A stretch of 64,000 nt of DNA, taken from Phorcus lineatus. Its lineage: Eukaryota; Mollusca; Gastropoda; Trochida; Trochidae. Shown here piece by piece: positions 1 to 11,834 of this stretch; position 1 is the first letter of the stretch, and every line of letters starts with the position of its first letter. The notes beneath the pieces were generated by a model, which did not search any database, was not told where the DNA came from, and was given only the letters and a program-made list of their open reading frames with translations. The stretch spans positions 10,383,755 to 10,447,754 of the forward strand of contig OV121091.1 of assembly GCA_921293015.1 (NCBI GenBank), in the 5' to 3' direction. A program made the translations under genes and the position numbers.

Positions 1-13
1 GCAAAACTTCGTC

Positions 14-80
14 GGCCCGATGAAGTTTGCCGGTGTTGGGCCGATGATGTTAACAGCATCAGGCCGATGTCGGGCCGATG
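14..80. repeat. GGCCGATG repeat cluster at window edge
   Basis: Four copies of GGCC(C)GATG or GGGCCGATG lie within about 70 bases, at 14-22, 38-46, 62-69 and 72-80, separated by short variable spacers. The GC content is far above the surrounding sequence. It is probably the end of a dispersed repeat that continues beyond the left edge; no family can be named. Confidence 0.5.
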
Positions 81-1270
81 TAGGTGTGCTACCTGGGAAG
101 AGACTCACTTCCGGGTTATGTAATGGACATTAATTCAACTTAATCATCATTTTCATTTTTACTATTGCGTCAGAAGTTCATAAGGAGATATCTTGCCAAT
201 CTTAATATGAATTGGTCGACTGGTATGGCTCCTACAATCCGCGCTATTTCATTGTCTGACAGTGTAAAGATACGACAGAGGCCATCTGTTTTACACATGT
301 GACGTCACACATTCCATAGGACGAAATCGAGGTTTTCCCGGTGTTTTCCGTAAAGTAAGATAGCCGACACGTCAAAGCAGCGACGTAAACGGTAGAGTTT
401 TCAACTTCTTTTACGATTTGCTAAATACATCCTTCATCCGAATAGCTAAGGTATTAGTGATATTGATGACTTTCAACTAATGAATGTGTTTTTCACGTCT
501 ATTAGATGTAGGCCTACATGTGAAGCAAAGTGTATATAGACGGACAATTTTGGAGCAAAATCACCCGGAGTTGCACTTTAAACTTATTTACGGTCATCGT
601 CGGGTATTTTCTCCTGATATGAAGTATTTCAGTAACTTTGTACATTTTATGAGCGACCGTAGACAGAATCACACTTTTATATTGATATAGTTTTGAACTC
701 ATATAAAACTGTTGAGCTGAAAACAAGAATTGAAAATTCCACGGGTGAACGGTCGCCGACATCTTGTGAAGCCACTAAAATAGCAAACGGTCATCAGCTT
801 TTACACAGTGAGTATTGCCAGCCCTCGAATTGAAATCATGGATCCGTCTAGGCTCCTCATATTACTTCCGAGGAGCTGCTGAACATAGGAAAGAATAAAG
901 AAATCCTAGATGTTGTTTTATTTTCTTTTAGGTGTATACTTCAGTATTGGTTGTATACGTAGTCTTGTACATTTTATTTTTCATTTGAAATTCACGAAGC
1001 TATTTGATTACATTCAGCATAATGTCAAAGTTATAAATTGAGTCCACCGTTCTTAAGTTGCAGTCTTATCTCGCAATCATTTTGGATGTACACAGTTGTT
1101 CTGTTATTATGTTACCTTCAAATTGAGACAGTATCAGGACAAGACATTCAAACCTTATAATTTTGTGCCCAGAAATCTTAGAATCATGGAAACTTTCTTT
1201 TGCTTTAGTGGACTCGGCCACGACTGCAACTAATAGTCGATGACAACAAGAATTTATATGAAATTTGTAC
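81..1270. other. Intergenic, no gene recognised
   Basis: Only short open frames without recognisable domains occur here (for example 484-690 on + and 514-762 on -, which overlap each other). I see no RNA gene or repeat structure. Confidence 0.5.
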
Positions 1271-1275
1271 TAAAC

Positions 1276-1461
1276 GTCATAGTCTCATTTTTGCAAAGCA
1301 AATTGTAATAACTTCCGGACAAATAGTTCATCACTCACAGAAATCTTTCCCCTGACGTTTGCAACAATTTTCAGAACTCTGCAGGTATTCTAGCCCTCAA
1401 TAATGAAGTTCAAACTACCCTACCATACCCGAATATTATGTTTTTTGCGAGCGTTAGTCCT
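1276..1461 (+). repeat. Partial copy of the left part of the adjacent TTAA element
   Basis: This stretch is closely similar to 1517-1689, about 240 bp further on. Both begin GTCATAGTCTCATTTTTGCA, share the block around ACAAATAGTTC and CTTTCCCCTGACGTTTG, and end with GCGAGCGTTAGTCCT. It is either a 5' fragment of a second element copy or a local duplication; no matching right end is visible for it. Confidence 0.75.
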
Positions 1462-1515
1462 GTAATTGAACACCAAACTGAAATTCACCTTCAATGACAT
1501 GAACTAGTTCATTAA

Positions 1516-2081
1516 AGTCATAGTCTCATTTTTGCAAGGTAAATTGTAATGCATGCCGGACAAATAGTTCAGCACTCACAGAAATCTTTCCCCTGACGTT
1601 TGAAACAATTTTCAGAACTCTTCAGGCATTCTCGCATTCAAACTACCCTACCCTACCCTAATATTATGTCTTTGGCGAGCGTTAGTCCTTACCACGTCTT
1701 TTCGCTAAGGCCGTGACGAAGAACACATAAAATTTCCCAGCTGAATATCCAATGAAAATAGCTAATAGCTTACTCTTTTTCAAATACAGAAATAACAAAA
1801 AGGTGGTAAACTCAGTGAAGAATGCGTCTGTCATAAGTATCGGCGCTGCGATGACTAGATTTCCGGTGTTTCGTACTCGCGATGGGATTGCACTTGATTC
1901 GGTACCTCATCGGTCTGAAACGGCATACGCCAATAAGCTGCTTCATCCAAAACTGTAAAACGGGTATAAAAAATGAAAATCTTTGCAAATGCGACAGGAA
2001 ATATTTGTGTTAGTGATCAGATTTTGTTCGTGAAGAATAATTAGTTCAGTTTAGTTGCCTTACAAAAATGAGACTATGACT
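1516..2081. mobile_element. TTAA-flanked inverted-repeat element (MITE-like), 566 bp
   Basis: The left end reads AGTCATAGTCTCATTTTTG and continues CAAGG. The right end, reverse-complemented, reads the same 19 bases and continues TAAGG, giving a 24-bp terminal inverted repeat with one mismatch. Each end is directly flanked by TTAA (1512-1515 and 2082-2085), as expected for a 4-bp target duplication. TTAA targets are typical of piggyBac-type transposons, but the termini do not start with the usual CCC, so the superfamily is uncertain. There is no transposase frame. The element ends about 210 bp upstream of the first TLR start codon, so it may form part of that gene's upstream region. Confidence 0.8.
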
Positions 2082-2292
2082 TTAACTGTATAAAAAGCTA
2101 AACAGTTGAGGAAAATCCAACACTTTTTCATTTTATTTTTCCAGATACCTGCTGTTGCAAAACCATGCTGAAGACTTAAAGTTCTCTGCCGAGGCACAGG
2201 ATTCACGTGGCCGCGAACATTTAACCGTCTACATTCCTAAAATAATTTGCATTTAAAAAAAAGAAGATCTTTAATCACCAAACTGTATCATC

Positions 2293-4971
2293 ATGATCTT
2301 TGTATTTGTCTTCTTTGCGATCCTTATTGGTGTTAACACTGGGCGCGCCTTGCCGTCTGTTTGTAAGTGTTCTCAAGGAGAGCAAGGGGAGGTAACTGTG
2401 GACTGTTCCAACGGTGACCTAACGGCTGTTCCTATTGACATTCCAACTAACGTGACCACGCTGATTCTTCGTCACAACAACATCTCTCTTATTCCAAGTT
2501 ACACTTTCCAGAACTTGTCTTTCCTAGAAAACCTTGACCTTTCGTTTAACCATCTTAAAAAGCTTGAAGTTCGTGTTTTCTTCGGATTAAAATCTTTAGT
2601 AAATCTAAACCTCGCAGGTAACTATCTCTCCATGAACAATACTTCCTTCCCTGATAGTGTTTTCAAGGACCTGGATAATCTAAATACATTAAAGATCAAC
2701 AACAACACTGCTGGTGGCAGTGGTTACCCGGATGTTGCTTTCAGTCACGTGACTACCTTGGAGAAATTGCAAATGGACGGGTTATTCAATATACCACTTG
2801 GTCCTGGCTTTGGAAACCTAACTAACCTGAGGTTGTTGGATTTCAATGGCTACGAAGGGAACTGCAACATAAACAAAATCACTGAAGATTTGTTTTATAA
2901 CATTGCAACACGGCAACCATTAACCCTCAATATGTCAAGATGTGCGATTACAGATATTGAGCCTCTTGCTTTCAAGAACTTGCCGACATTGGAAGTGTTA
3001 GACTTAAAAGAAAACGACGGATTAAGCTTTAACAACCTTATGATTGGGTCGGTCGGATTCCAACACACTTCGCTAAAAGTCCTGAATATAACGACTATAA
3101 ACCCGAGGGGCCATCTCAACACCCTACATGGAAGATATTTTCAGCATTTATCAAAGACCAATATAACTGAGATCGTTTTGGAACACAATAACATTGTGTG
3201 CATAGATCCTATCGCAATGACGTATTTACCCAACACTTTGGAGTATTTGTCAGTGCGGGATAACCGCCTTGTAGCTGCTGATTTTTTGGCCAGATTGATA
3301 TTCAAACCAAAAATCAAAGCCATTGACATTGGCTTGCAAGTACATAGCAGCAAAACAAGTTCATTTGAGCGAATCTCAACAAGACCAAATCAGTACTGCG
3401 ACCATTCCTCAAGTCAATATAACAAACACAAGCGTACCAACCTAACTGTATCAACTGCACAGATGACAGGCAGAAGCCATGATGAAATTCAATATAGTGC
3501 CAAACCTACCACCGTGGATACGTCCCAAAGGAAATTACTGAATGTTGGAACAACCACATGTGAAACCTCTGTGGGAGATGATGCTTTCTTTGACATTCCC
3601 TTCCCTATACCCTTCCCTTTCAGTCTCCGCACGATCATTGCTGACTCTTTAAAGCTTGGTTATGCAGTTCCGGTTTTAAAATTCGGCCCAATAAACAACC
3701 TTAACTTGTTAAACTTGTCTTCCAGCCTGCTGTACTGTCTAGGGGGACCAGTGTACGGTCTGCATGAACTTCAGGTGTTTGACTTGTCCTTCAACCAAGC
3801 CAATGACATGAACCCACTGTTCCTGTCCGATATGCCTCGTCTCACCCACCTGTATCTCCATGACAACAACCTCGGCTACGCCCTGTCGCTTGATGTTGAT
3901 GGGCAGACTTTCTCCTCTCAAACAAATCTGAGGTATCTTGGATTGAGAAAAAACCGTCTACGAACTCTTCCAATAAAGCTGTTTATGAATTTAGGAAGAT
4001 TGAGGCATCTCGTTCTAAGTCAAAATTCGCTCTCCTCAATTTCGTCACGAATAGGACATATGAAAGGACTGCGCTTTCTTGATCTATCATTTAATGAATT
4101 GGTTGGTCTTGACTCAAATCTTTGTCACGATTTAGACCAGATATCAAAGTCAAGCGAAGTAAAGGTAGATATCACGGGCAACGCTCTCCTCCGGTGTGGA
4201 TGCGACACATTAGACTTTGTTCAGTGGGTGACGGAAACAAAGGTTATCATACAAAATATCAACCAGACAACATGCATACTCCCAGACATGTCAGTGATTA
4301 AACTGTCAGATGTCCAACAGGTATTGCCAACGCTCTGGTTCCACTGCAACAGTGAGGACATCTTTATCTCAGTCCTCATCGTGTGTGTATGTCTCGTGAT
4401 GATTCTCAGCGTGTCAGGAACCCTCTATTACAAGCGATGGCGTCTCAGATATCTCTACTACATCGGCAGGAAACGCGTCAGCCCCTTCAACTCTCTCGGA
4501 CATCCACTTCCGGTCGAGCAGCTGCTTGACGTCTTTATCTCGTACGACGAGGACGAACCAAGATGGCGGAGATTCGTGCAGGTGGAGCTACTGGAAAGAT
4601 TGGAACAGAACGGAATCAGCTGTTTAGTGAGCGAGATCCACTTTCTGAGCGGGCGCCCAATGAGGGAAGTTATTGAAGAAGCCGTGCTTGGATCCAGAAA
4701 GACTTTAGCTCTCCTTACAAACGATTTCTTCAAGTCAAGAGATCGAGAACTGGAATTCAATATGGCCGTGCTTCACGGACTCGAGACTCGCCAGGATATT
4801 ATCATTCCGGTTGCTATGGAAACATTGGATGCAGACAGTTTTCCTGTTGAGGCCAGATCGTTTCTTGAAGCACACCAACCGATTTCCTACGTTGAAGGTG
4901 ATGGTTTTTGGGTGGAACTGGTGACTAAGATAAAAGCAGCATTATCATCACCTGCTCCTTCCCCTTTGTGA
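2293..4971 (+). CDS. Toll-like receptor, intact, single coding exon
   Basis: An 892-residue type I membrane receptor expected to sense microbial ligands and signal through cytoplasmic TIR-TIR contacts, probably via MyD88. A hydrophobic signal peptide covers residues 1-19. An LRRNT follows (Cys24, 26, 38), then many leucine-rich repeats with several N-glycosylation sequons. A non-LRR island at roughly 350-450 lies mid-ectodomain, followed by more LRRs and one LRRCT (Cys635, 637, about 663, 685), a membrane span at about 690-712 and a TIR domain at about 745-883. The TIR shows box 1 (DVFISYDEDE) and a box 3 FW near the end. The usual box-2 RDxxPG is replaced by SEIHFLSGRP. A single LRRCT places it with vertebrate-type (single cysteine cluster) TLRs. 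The ATG is followed directly by the signal peptide, and local identity with the paralogue 9.5 kb downstream begins only about 7 bp before it. Confidence 0.95.
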   Translation: MIFVFVFFAILIGVNTGRALPSVCKCSQGEQGEVTVDCSNGDLTAVPIDIPTNVTTLILRHNNISLIPSYTFQNLSFLENLDLSFNHLKKLEVRVFFGLKSLVNLNLAGNYLSMNNTSFPDSVFKDLDNLNTLKINNNTAGGSGYPDVAFSHVTTLEKLQMDGLFNIPLGPGFGNLTNLRLLDFNGYEGNCNINKITEDLFYNIATRQPLTLNMSRCAITDIEPLAFKNLPTLEVLDLKENDGLSFNNLMIGSVGFQHTSLKVLNITTINPRGHLNTLHGRYFQHLSKTNITEIVLEHNNIVCIDPIAMTYLPNTLEYLSVRDNRLVAADFLARLIFKPKIKAIDIGLQVHSSKTSSFERISTRPNQYCDHSSSQYNKHKRTNLTVSTAQMTGRSHDEIQYSAKPTTVDTSQRKLLNVGTTTCETSVGDDAFFDIPFPIPFPFSLRTIIADSLKLGYAVPVLKFGPINNLNLLNLSSSLLYCLGGPVYGLHELQVFDLSFNQANDMNPLFLSDMPRLTHLYLHDNNLGYALSLDVDGQTFSSQTNLRYLGLRKNRLRTLPIKLFMNLGRLRHLVLSQNSLSSISSRIGHMKGLRFLDLSFNELVGLDSNLCHDLDQISKSSEVKVDITGNALLRCGCDTLDFVQWVTETKVIIQNINQTTCILPDMSVIKLSDVQQVLPTLWFHCNSEDIFISVLIVCVCLVMILSVSGTLYYKRWRLRYLYYIGRKRVSPFNSLGHPLPVEQLLDVFISYDEDEPRWRRFVQVELLERLEQNGISCLVSEIHFLSGRPMREVIEEAVLGSRKTLALLTNDFFKSRDRELEFNMAVLHGLETRQDIIIPVAMETLDADSFPVEARSFLEAHQPISYVEGDGFWVELVTKIKAALSSPAPSPL

Positions 4972-5952
4972 AGCTTGCAGAATAAGTTCAGCAGTTCTAG
5001 TTACAGATCCAATAGAATCATAATCTTCTAGTATAAGAAGAGCCCAGGAGGGACACCATAAATGCTAATTGTTCCAGTGTTATCTTGTGATGGAACGTTT
5101 GTTAATTATATTTGTTTCAGACGTTTTTGCTATAACAATCATTGCTATTGTTTGTCAGTTACGATACAATGTATCGAAGTTTGTGATGTTTACTTCGCAT
5201 GGTAAAACAGTGTTTATCATAATCCAATGAGTTAATGAGCTATGGTCGGTTAAAGAGACACAGAGTATGTAACTTATGTATGTTGTTCAGTCTGTACGTG
5301 TAGCTGTGTCTTTTGTGATTTTTTTACATTTTGATATTTATAATTTTTAGGGTTTCCATGGAAATGTATCTTGAAATTTTATTTCCATTGAAATTTCAGC
5401 TTATGTTCCTATGGGAGTTCAACTTCTTTGGAATTTTATTTTAGGTGGTTTAATTCAAAATCAAAGAAAGTGTTACTGTGAAACAATTACCTCGTAAAAA
5501 AAAGAAGAAAAAAGGAAGCTTGCTGGCTGCTTATCCCATCTTATCATCAATTAGGACATAATACTGAAGTCAGCTTAATTCCTTGTTTGATTGGATGTTT
5601 TAGTTCTACCCTCAGAGTAGTTTTATAACTACCCTCAAAGTAGTGCATAGTAACTGTTTTGTGACAATACTAGACCAGTTATTGGGAAATATGTAGTAGA
5701 AAGGGGAAAATAGTCTTTTTGAAAAAAAAAACCATTTCGAAAAAAAGTGGGGGGGGGGGGGGGCGGGCTAAGCCAAAAAAAAACCTTGTTCCTACGCCCC
5801 TGATTTGATGATAACAAATAAGGCATAATCATTGTCATAAGGTATTTTCTTCCAAATGTTTACTCTGTCTGCATGTTGTTTCTTTAAATGATTGTTAGTT
5901 AAATTGTTTTACAAATCAAAGACACTCATTAAAATTTCAAAAACGTGAATTT

Positions 5953-6025
5953 ACGTATCGATGCATTGATTCGAACCTAGAAACTGTTGGTTACAAGTGA
6001 ACTGACCATTAGACCCCGGAAACCA
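5953..6025 (-). repeat. tRNA-like fragment (tRNA pseudogene or SINE head)
   Basis: On the minus strand TCTAATGGTCAG resembles an A box, and GGTTCGAATC about 35 bases later is a near-perfect B box. No acceptor stem can be paired. It is best read as a tRNA-derived repeat remnant, not a working tRNA. Confidence 0.35.
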
Positions 6026-6076
6026 GTTGAAATTGTAGGATGGTTTCACATGACCAATTGATCAAGTTTCATCAAA

Positions 6077-6424
6077 AGTGACACAGAGTATGTTTCATGA
6101 ATTTCGTTTGTGGCTTAAATACAGCAAAAATATCATATAAAAATGGGTTCAATTCACCTTTTTAAAGTTGCATCTCTTTAATACCAAAATTTTGATATTT
6201 TCGCGTTTTCGATTGTAAATAAAAAACGGTACCATAAATATTAAGAAATCGAAAAGGGCGCGCGCCAATGTCCGGTGTTCGATAATAAATTTCGCCCTTT
6301 TTTAAAATGTCACTCTGCTTACTGATCAGCGCTGATATGTTAATTTTCAGAAACAACCACTACTTGTCGATGTAATATCACTATTTATGAAGTTTTACAT
6401 GTGTGACAAACTCTGTGCCCCTCG
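6077..6424. mobile_element. Possible MITE with imperfect ends
   Basis: The left end has GTGACACAGAGTATGTTTCA. The right end, reverse-complemented, reads GGGCACAGAGTTTGTCACA. The shared core is ACAGAGT(A/T)TGT. A further GACACAGAGTATGT lies at about 5256. The match is imperfect and I found no clear target duplication. Confidence 0.3.
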
Positions 6425-7180
6425 ACACTTCCTAACAAATGGACATGCCTAGAAACGCGATGCATTCGCAAGAACGCATCCATAACTTTCAAGGTCACAT
6501 GATTGCTCAAATTTCCGGTTGCTGTTGATAACGGACTGTATGGTCTCATTTGAGTGAGTATTTCTATCTGATTTATGATGTTTTGGTTCCCATTATCTTG
6601 TGATTAGATTGGATAAATTAATATTTTTGTTATATAATAATTGACCAAAGAATTATTATTTTACTAATCTGAGAGGATTTCTTTTATAATCACGAACAGT
6701 TGTAGGCACCCATTTGGAATGTTCCTTATGCATCCTTGATAGTTCTAAAGGCTTTCGTTTAAACTAAAATAAGATGGACACTTGGTTCCAGGTAACATTT
6801 GGCTATTAATTCTGATTCTATAACAGTTAATAAAAACGCCTGGAGTAAATCGAAATGTTAGATGCTATAGTTGTATAAAAACAAAATCTAGACTTATTTT
6901 CCAAGACCACCACTGGACTCAATACCTTATATCGTGGTGTGGTGGTTTGCGTGCCTCAGAGACCTGAGAGCTATGCTAGGTGGTGCTTACAAGCGCCTGG
7001 AAGGTGTTTCGATCGGTCGTTGTATAATACTATGGGTAGCCAACCGGTACTTAAATCGATATTTAGTTAGTTTACTGGATGAGTAAGGAAGCTAACTAAA
7101 TCATTTTGAAATCTTAGAAATCTAAATTTATCTATTAAGTAAGCTTACAAATTCGTTTAGTAAATTTACAACATATATAA

Positions 7181-7284
7181 AGAAACTATTGAATAAGATG
7201 TTTTTAATGATATAGTTAGGTTACTAATTTAGTCGATTTAGTAAGCTTACTAACTCTAATTAGTAACCTTATCGAATAGTTTCT
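7181..7284. repeat. AT-rich foldback
   Basis: AGAAACTATTGAATAAG at 7181 pairs with CTTATCGAATAGTTTCT at 7268-7284 with two mismatches. Inside lies a second pair of arms around GGTTACTAATT and AATTAGTAACC. GTAAGCTTAC also occurs here and just upstream. This could form a cruciform or be a decayed foldback element. Confidence 0.5.
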
Positions 7285-7949
7285 ATGTAGTGAGCCCACT
7301 AATTCGTGACATACCGTCCCATACGGTCTATCGCATATCGGAGTGCAAAGGGCATGAAGTAACATATTGTCAATTCGGGACAGGGGATCTTGTCACTTCA
7401 AGTGGGGATCCGCTCAAACAGAGAATTGGCAACAGAGTATCGCCTAACACTTGACATACATTAAAGCATTTAAATTTAACTATACAAGGCTATGTAATAA
7501 TTGTGCCTTGACGTTACACTTTATTCTTATTTCGGTAGAATCTGCTAAGCGTTGGTCTGATGCTGGACGTTTTCTACCAGTCTCTGTTCTCAGATACCTG
7601 ATTACTTACCATTTCCGTGTAAAGTAAACCTTGTCAAAACAGTGTCGGCAGAAATGCAGACATTCACACATGCACTTTCATTGCAAGCACAAGAAAATCG
7701 TACTATGCACGTGTATTAGTTATAGTGACTGAAATAGCCAAAGTCGCAGTCCTAAAGCAAATCAGAGAACATATACATAGGGAACTGTCCATTTAAATCA
7801 TGTCATGTTTGTTGACTAGAAAACTATTACAGTTAACCTCCACCGCCTAAAAACACTCGGAAATAACAATGGAAACGGTCACGTGTATCAATTTACTACT
7901 GTATTTAGAAATTTTATTCCGATTGACGGTAAAGTGTCTTTTTATCCAA

Positions 7950-8556
7950 AATTGTCTCCTTGGTTTTATCATTAGACCTTGTCTCCTCTGTTTTATCATT
8001 AGACCTTGTCTCCTCTGTTTTATCATCAGACCTTGTCTCCTCTGTTTTATCATTAGACCTTGTCTCCTCTGTTTTATCATCAGACCTTCTCTCCTTAGTT
8101 TTATCATTAGACCTTCTCTCCTTAGTTTTATCATTAGACCTTCTCTCCTTAGTTTTATCATTAGACCTTCTCTCCTTAGTTTTATCATCAGACCTTGTCT
8201 CCTTAGTTTTATCATCAGACCTTCTCTCCTTAGTTTTATCATTAGACCTTCTCCCCTTAGTTTTATCATCAGACCTTCTCTCCTTAGTTTTATCATCAGA
8301 CCTTCTCTCCTTAGTTTTATCATTAGACCTTCTCTCCTTAGTTTTATCATCAGACCTTCTCTCCTTGGTTTTATCATCAGACCTTGTCTCCTCTGTTTTA
8401 TCATCAGACCTTCTCTCCTTAGTTTTATCATCAGACCTTGTCTCCTCTGTTTTATCATCAGACCTTGTCTCCTCTGTTTTATCATTAGACCTTCTCTCCT
8501 CTGTTTTATCATTAGACCTTCTCTCCTTAGTTTTATCATTAGACCTTGTCTCCTCT
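7950..8556. repeat. 27-bp minisatellite, about 22 copies
   Basis: A tandem array whose unit contains TTTTATCAT(T/C)AGACCTT followed by GTCTCCTCTG or CTCTCCTTAG. Two unit variants alternate in blocks: CTCTG-type at both ends and CTTAG-type in the middle. Because 27 is a multiple of three and the unit lacks stops in several frames, long frames stay open on both strands (9-residue repeats). That is a property of the array and gives no sign of a gene. Confidence 0.95.
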
Positions 8557-11500
8557 TTATCGACCCTGATCTTTATCTTTAAAACACATTTTAACAGCTT
8601 AAATGGTATGTAAACGTTCCGAAATATAGTTTATTTACATTCTTTAATTTTTATCATCGTAATTGAATCATTTTCACGAAGAGTACATTTTTGTTCGACC
8701 TCGATTGAGAATTCATTTGTTATTAGCCCAAGTATTTTTATTTTCTTGCTAAAGGACTATAATACAATAAATTCTGAGAAGTAGATTCGGCATTTATGCT
8801 GTATATGTCTGATTTCTGGTATGTATTATGTGACATTTTGCTGAAAGTGGCTCGTCCCTCAGTGGATTTTCAATTTATGAAACATATTATTTCTTTAAAT
8901 AGACCAAGACTTTTTTTTGGAAGAGATTTTCGTCAATGAATAGATCATATTGACGAGATTAACAGAGTGAAATATGAAAACTCTCAAGATGACTTTGACA
9001 AATATTGACCCATTTGTGTTCTTACTGTTATCATAAGAAAAAAATAGGAAAAGAAATACCTCATCAAGTCAAACGATAAAGTTAATGTCTGCCTTTGACT
9101 TTAACTAAAGGCCCTAAATATGACATGCAACATTATTTTGATTGGTTGAACAAAAAGCGTCAATTGGATTTTAAGCTGGTGAAAAGTTGATAGAAGATAA
9201 TTTTTGTTTCCATACCGTCACAATGTTTAACAGATAACTATAATATTAATGATACATTGGTTATCATCCTTCGTCACGAAGTGGAAGGGGGATCTAGGTC
9301 TGCGCTCCGCCGTCCGTCCGTCCGTCCGTCCAAGCGAAGGGAGAACTATTCTCATTAACTATTAAAGATTGAATAACCTAATTTGGTGGGTGGCTTCAGG
9401 GTATCAATACCTTGACGGAGTTTATTTTCCCTGAGTTATGGACCTCGATCCGTTTGGGGGATTCATTTCATGAGTACATTCAATGGGGACACCTTTTCTC
9501 AGAAACTATTTTAGAAAGGATAACCAAATTGAAAAACCGATGGCTTCAGGGTATGAGACATGGCAATTTTTTCCAGAGTTATTGCCTTTGTTAATCTGAA
9601 TTAGGAAATTGAGGAAAATGTGCCCCGTTAAAATGAGAACCAGTTTGGTTTTCACATGAATTCGCTTCTCTTCACATTTCTATAACTGCATGCTATTTGC
9701 CATTTAACAATAGAATTAATCGTAAATTACAATTTTTCATACGATATGTCTCTAATGTTACTGTCCATATTGTTACCATATGAAAAGTATGGACAAGATA
9801 AGATGAAAGAAACATATATATTAACTGTTATTCTTTAAAAAAATTAACTTTTATCTTAAATGTGTTTTAACTTTTACTAGAAATTTCACTCTGAAATAGC
9901 TGAAGGAAAACTGTATAATAGTCTATGCAATATTTGTAACAGGGATACACATGGTTACAGTAGGCACTGTTACAATGATACATTCTGAAGAATAAATCAT
10001 AGAATAGATTTTTTAGCTCATCATGAAGCATTTTCTTAAATCTAAGAAGTCGTGTTATGAAGGTGCGCATCACATAATTTGTTACGTTTTCTTCGGACTT
10101 TTTAATGGTAACAGCATATGGACAAAAGGACACCAAGACAATCAAATAATTATTTATTAGTTTCAAATGCTGGGTTATCTATAAAACCTTCCAAAACTAA
10201 AGTCACAATTAACAATTTTAAAAATTTAATCCACGATTTAATTGAAAATGACATTTGATAAAAGTATGGAAACATCAATCACGTTCATTATCAAAACTAT
10301 GTTTTTGACACATTATGATTGAAACATTGTTTAGTTCAAAAAAACCCAAGGAAACTAACTTTAACATATTCTTTTGATAAAATGTCTATACTCTTCATTT
10401 TAAAATGAATGGGATAAAAAAAAAGAAGAAAATCGAATGTCGAATATTTATAGCTCCCAAATATTTCCTGTGTTTTGAAATAAATAAACTATAAACATTA
10501 TAAACTTTATTGTCAGAAATCAAAACAAAATAGTCAAGTCCAGTCTATGCAGAAAAAGAAATTTTTTTTGTCCAAACTGACTAAAGTTCTGCTTATACTG
10601 TTACGACAGAGGCCAATGAGAAATTAAAATTAATAATTTCAATAACTTTATGATACTTGACATGATAAATGTATCAAACGATTCTCAATTTAAATAGAGG
10701 TTGTAAAGAGGTTTTTTTTACAAGGAGACAATCTTTTCTGGTGAACAGCTTCTTTATTTAGAAATTCACGACGTTTCCTTCATTTCATATTCCCAACATT
10801 TCACCTGATGAGGGAATAAGATAACACTCCGAAGTTAAGAAAAAAGAGATAAGCAATCAAACGTTTAGTGTTTTAGAATTAAGGAAGTAAATGCCCAAAA
10901 TGATGCGATTCCTCTTTCCGCGAGTACTTTCAAATAGTATATTTATAAATGTTATGGAGTCTTTGATCTTCGACATCATGATTGTATGCTTTCCGTCGGA
11001 CTATCAAAGGGCGATATTGAAATGAGTTTCGTCTGTTTATATATGCGTCATAGATTACTGGACCAGAACTAAAATACTTCAAAAGCAGTTATACATCAGT
11101 GTGTATGTTCAACACATACATACGGTTTTCCTTTGGTAAATACGATATTTCTAAGCTATATTCATGAAACACGAGAATAGTCATGACTTACTTCTTTTCC
11201 GGCACCAAAACTTTAAAGAACAGTATACACAATTTATTTCATTTAAGCCTCGTGCACCATCAAACGAGTTTTAATAATTACTTTTTCAGATTCAGTGGCG
11301 GATCTAGTGTATGTGTGTGTGAGTGTATGTGTGTTGGAGTCATTTTTCATGAACCAATGTCGTAGAAAAGAGATAACTCTATCTATCATCTGATTCCTTA
11401 TTCTTTTTATTTTATGATAGCATTCACCTCGATGTCAGCCTCTATTGTACTTCAATATCCTATGCTTTCTCAGCTCTCCTGTTGTCTTAATTCAATGATT

Positions 11501-11834
11501 TTATATGGCAAAAATGTTTGAATACAAACTGCTTTACTTTTGTACTTTCCAGGCCTATTTGTTGTTTCAGTACACACGAAATACTTAGTTGTTGATGGGA
11601 CTTGTGAGACTGTCAACAGAGTAAAGTGGAGCAACAGCTAGAGCACGTCAGAAGCACATGACTGGTGCGGCCAACTGCAGTTCACTTTAAGTTCTCCGCA
11701 AACAAGGCAACAGTGCACGCATGTAGGGCTGTAGTGGGCGAACTAATGTCAGTCTCCATTACTGATTAAAATATGTTCACTTACGATGTTAGGAAAAAGC
11801 ATCGTCTAATCATCAAGCATCACTAAGTATCATC
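8557..11834. other. Intergenic between the TLR copies
   Basis: No gene is recognised. Besides the dispersed repeat at 9.26-9.60 kb, the only structure I see is a GT-rich run at about 11308-11335. It follows CAGTGGCGGATCTAG, a phrase resembling the start of some DNA transposons. No second end was found. Confidence 0.5.
9260..9600 (+). repeat. Dispersed repeat with (GTCC)n and duplicated module
   Basis: GCGCTCCGCC followed by five GTCC-type repeats (about 9309-9332) leads into two related modules, each with GGCTTCAGGGTAT and then a (G)AGTTAT segment. Short GTCC/GGAC runs adjoining such modules recur at 62.2 kb. I cannot assign a transposon class. Confidence 0.5.

Larger units (their letters stand above)
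4972..7949. other. Intergenic after TLR copy 1; mostly nothing, some small repeats
   Basis: The 3' UTR of the TLR should start here; an ATTAAA near 5928 is a possible but distant polyadenylation signal. The stretch also holds a 15-base G run at 5749-5763, a tRNA-like segment and a small foldback (listed separately), and otherwise no coding potential. Reverse-complemented, the sequence by the G run reads CAGGGGCGTAGGAAC, which resembles a DNA-transposon end, but I found no partner terminus. Confidence 0.5.

Noticed and set aside
7847..8613. Three long open frames (217-237 codons) on both strands
   Set aside because: They arise from a 27-bp tandem repeat with no stops in those frames. Coding on both strands at once with identical 9-residue repeats is an artefact of periodicity.
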